A model generated the notes under the pieces. The model saw only the letters and a program-made list of their open reading frames with translations, did no database searches and was not told the DNA's origin. From positions 1 through 5,513 of the forward strand of contig DFZT01000064.1 of NCBI GenBank assembly GCA_002382755.1: a stretch of DNA of 5,513 nucleotides. Reading direction: 5' to 3'. The translations under genes and the position numbers were made by a program. Below are positions 4,770 through 5,513 of the stretch, piece by piece (position 1 is the stretch's first letter; each line of letters opens with the position of its first letter). This stretch comes from Firmicutes bacterium UBA4049. GTDB lineage: Bacteria > Bacillota > Desulfotomaculia > Desulfotomaculales > Nap2-2B.

Positions 4770-5513
4770 TTAATCTGTAATCGCCTTTGAAAAAGCATCT
4801 GCGGCGTCAGCGTAAAATTCTATATTAATTTTCGTTGCCATATCATCCGGCAAATCGAAAAGCTGCCTTCTGGAAGAGATGGGCATGAGCAATACTGCAG
4901 CGCCTTTCTCGACAGCAAGTTCCGCAACGGCAACCGGGTTTGGAATCATTTCAATAGAACCACCCAGGTTTAATGCGCCAACAATAATTAAACCGCCTTT
5001 TACGCTTCGTTCTATCAACCCGCTGCAAAGCGCAACGAGCACAGGCAAGCCGAGCCCCTGTCCGGAATGATCGACATCCATAGCGCGCAGCTGAATCGAA
5101 AACTCATGGGCGCGCGGGTCGCGGTCACCAACGAGCTCTTTTGCCCTTATGTAAAGGTTCTGTTCACCATAACGCACGCTTTCCCGGAAAGGCGGTGGAA
5201 CAGGGGTATTGAGAATTCTTACTCCATTTCCCGGCCCTGTCGCAGCTTCAACCCTGAATAAAGCCGGCGAGGCGTCTTGTCCGCCGGGGCTGATCGCCCA
5301 TACCTGTCCGGGAGGAAGCGGATCGCTTTCAATGGTTTCATTGGTATGCAGCTCGGGAGTTGAAACAAACTGTTCAATTCCATCAACGCCCAGCATATAG
5401 CTGAAATGCGTGTTTCTAAATTCGGTTTTCAGGCAGCGCTTTTGCTGTTCTTTAATCCTTCGTCTGGCTTCTAAGGCAATACGGATGATTATTTCAAGTT
5501 CCTGATCAGGAAC
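4770..5513 (-). CDS. brxL: BREX Lon-like AAA+ protein BrxL, C-terminal part (5' end outside window)
   Basis: The frame is open from the right edge to TAA at 4770-4772, giving 247 residues, the C-terminal third of a protein normally near 700. The first visible block, IALEARRRIKEQQKR (12-26) then HFSYM, matches the BrxL linker (AIEGRRRVKEQLKR...FSY). It is followed by LPPGQVWAIS and TGPGNGVRILN, then ESVRYGEQNLYIRAKELVGD, the Lon-like C-terminal domain with RDPRAHEFSIQLRAMDVDHS (131-150), GGLIIVGALNLGGSIE (173-188) and ELAVEKGAAVLLMPISSR (198-215). BrxL is a DNA-binding AAA+ ring protein needed for phage restriction in type 1 BREX; its ATPase part would lie to the right of the window. Aligned by eye with Lon, the GPSAG serine position reads GQGLG and no lysine partner is obvious, so proteolysis is unlikely from this domain. 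An internal ATG at 5396 is not the start. Confidence 0.88.
   Translation of the reverse strand, partial: VPDQELEIIIRIALEARRRIKEQQKRCLKTEFRNTHFSYMLGVDGIEQFVSTPELHTNETIESDPLPPGQVWAISPGGQDASPALFRVEAATGPGNGVRILNTPVPPPFRESVRYGEQNLYIRAKELVGDRDPRAHEFSIQLRAMDVDHSGQGLGLPVLVALCSGLIERSVKGGLIIVGALNLGGSIEMIPNPVAVAELAVEKGAAVLLMPISSRRQLFDLPDDMATKINIEFYADAADAFSKAITD

Noticed and set aside
4879..5400. Three + strand open frames opposite brxL
   Set aside because: They run antisense to a well-recognised BrxL reading frame and show no coding features of their own.
1..5513. CRISPR array, tRNA or rRNA genes
   Set aside because: I found no regularly spaced repeats and no tRNA or rRNA signatures on either strand by eye.

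Overview
The window looks like accessory DNA from a low-to-mid GC Gram-positive bacterium, most likely a clostridial or Peptococcaceae-like Firmicute. That is an inference from strong AGGAGG/GAGG-type ribosome sites, the mix of protein families and the RlmD-type C-terminal peptide; no housekeeping gene fixes the taxon. The theme is a decayed defence and mobile-element island: a BREX gene, a type I restriction remnant, a toxin-antitoxin remnant, a transposase remnant and a prophage remnant, with a few intact genes between them.

Left part (1-1440) is a gene graveyard. On the + strand is the N-terminal region of an IS1634-family transposase cut off at 316. On the - strand at 410-788 is the C-terminal end of a type I restriction R subunit (hsdR) in two frames. 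Then come three unrecognised coding-like scraps on alternating strands, a copy of the 3' tail of rlmD (1040-1078, -), and the first 14 codons of a phage tail tape-measure-like gene with its ribosome site intact (1336-1380, -).

Middle part (1430-3035) holds an AbrB/SpoVT-type antitoxin gene with its own promoter, overlapped by a PIN toxin gene from which nearly the whole catalytic domain is missing, leaving 32 codons. A clear terminator follows. Convergent to it is an intact 328-residue alpha/alpha-toroid (prenyltransferase/cyclase-like) protein of unknown role.

Right part (3036-5513) is all on the - strand. From the right edge: the C-terminal third of brxL (BREX Lon-like AAA+ protein), a 299-base gap with two hairpins, an EcsC-like gene, and a GIY-YIG nuclease-like gene whose last residues are a second copy of the RlmD C-terminus. 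In type 1 BREX loci brxL is commonly the last gene, so the EcsC-like and GIY-YIG genes lie just past the presumed BREX operon and may be cargo of the same island.

The most informative signal is the pair of directly repeated rlmD-tail sequences about 2 kb apart. The 3' end of rlmD/rumA is a known insertion site of integrative elements, so these may be attachment-site scars from elements inserted in series, with the BREX segment ending at the right-hand one.
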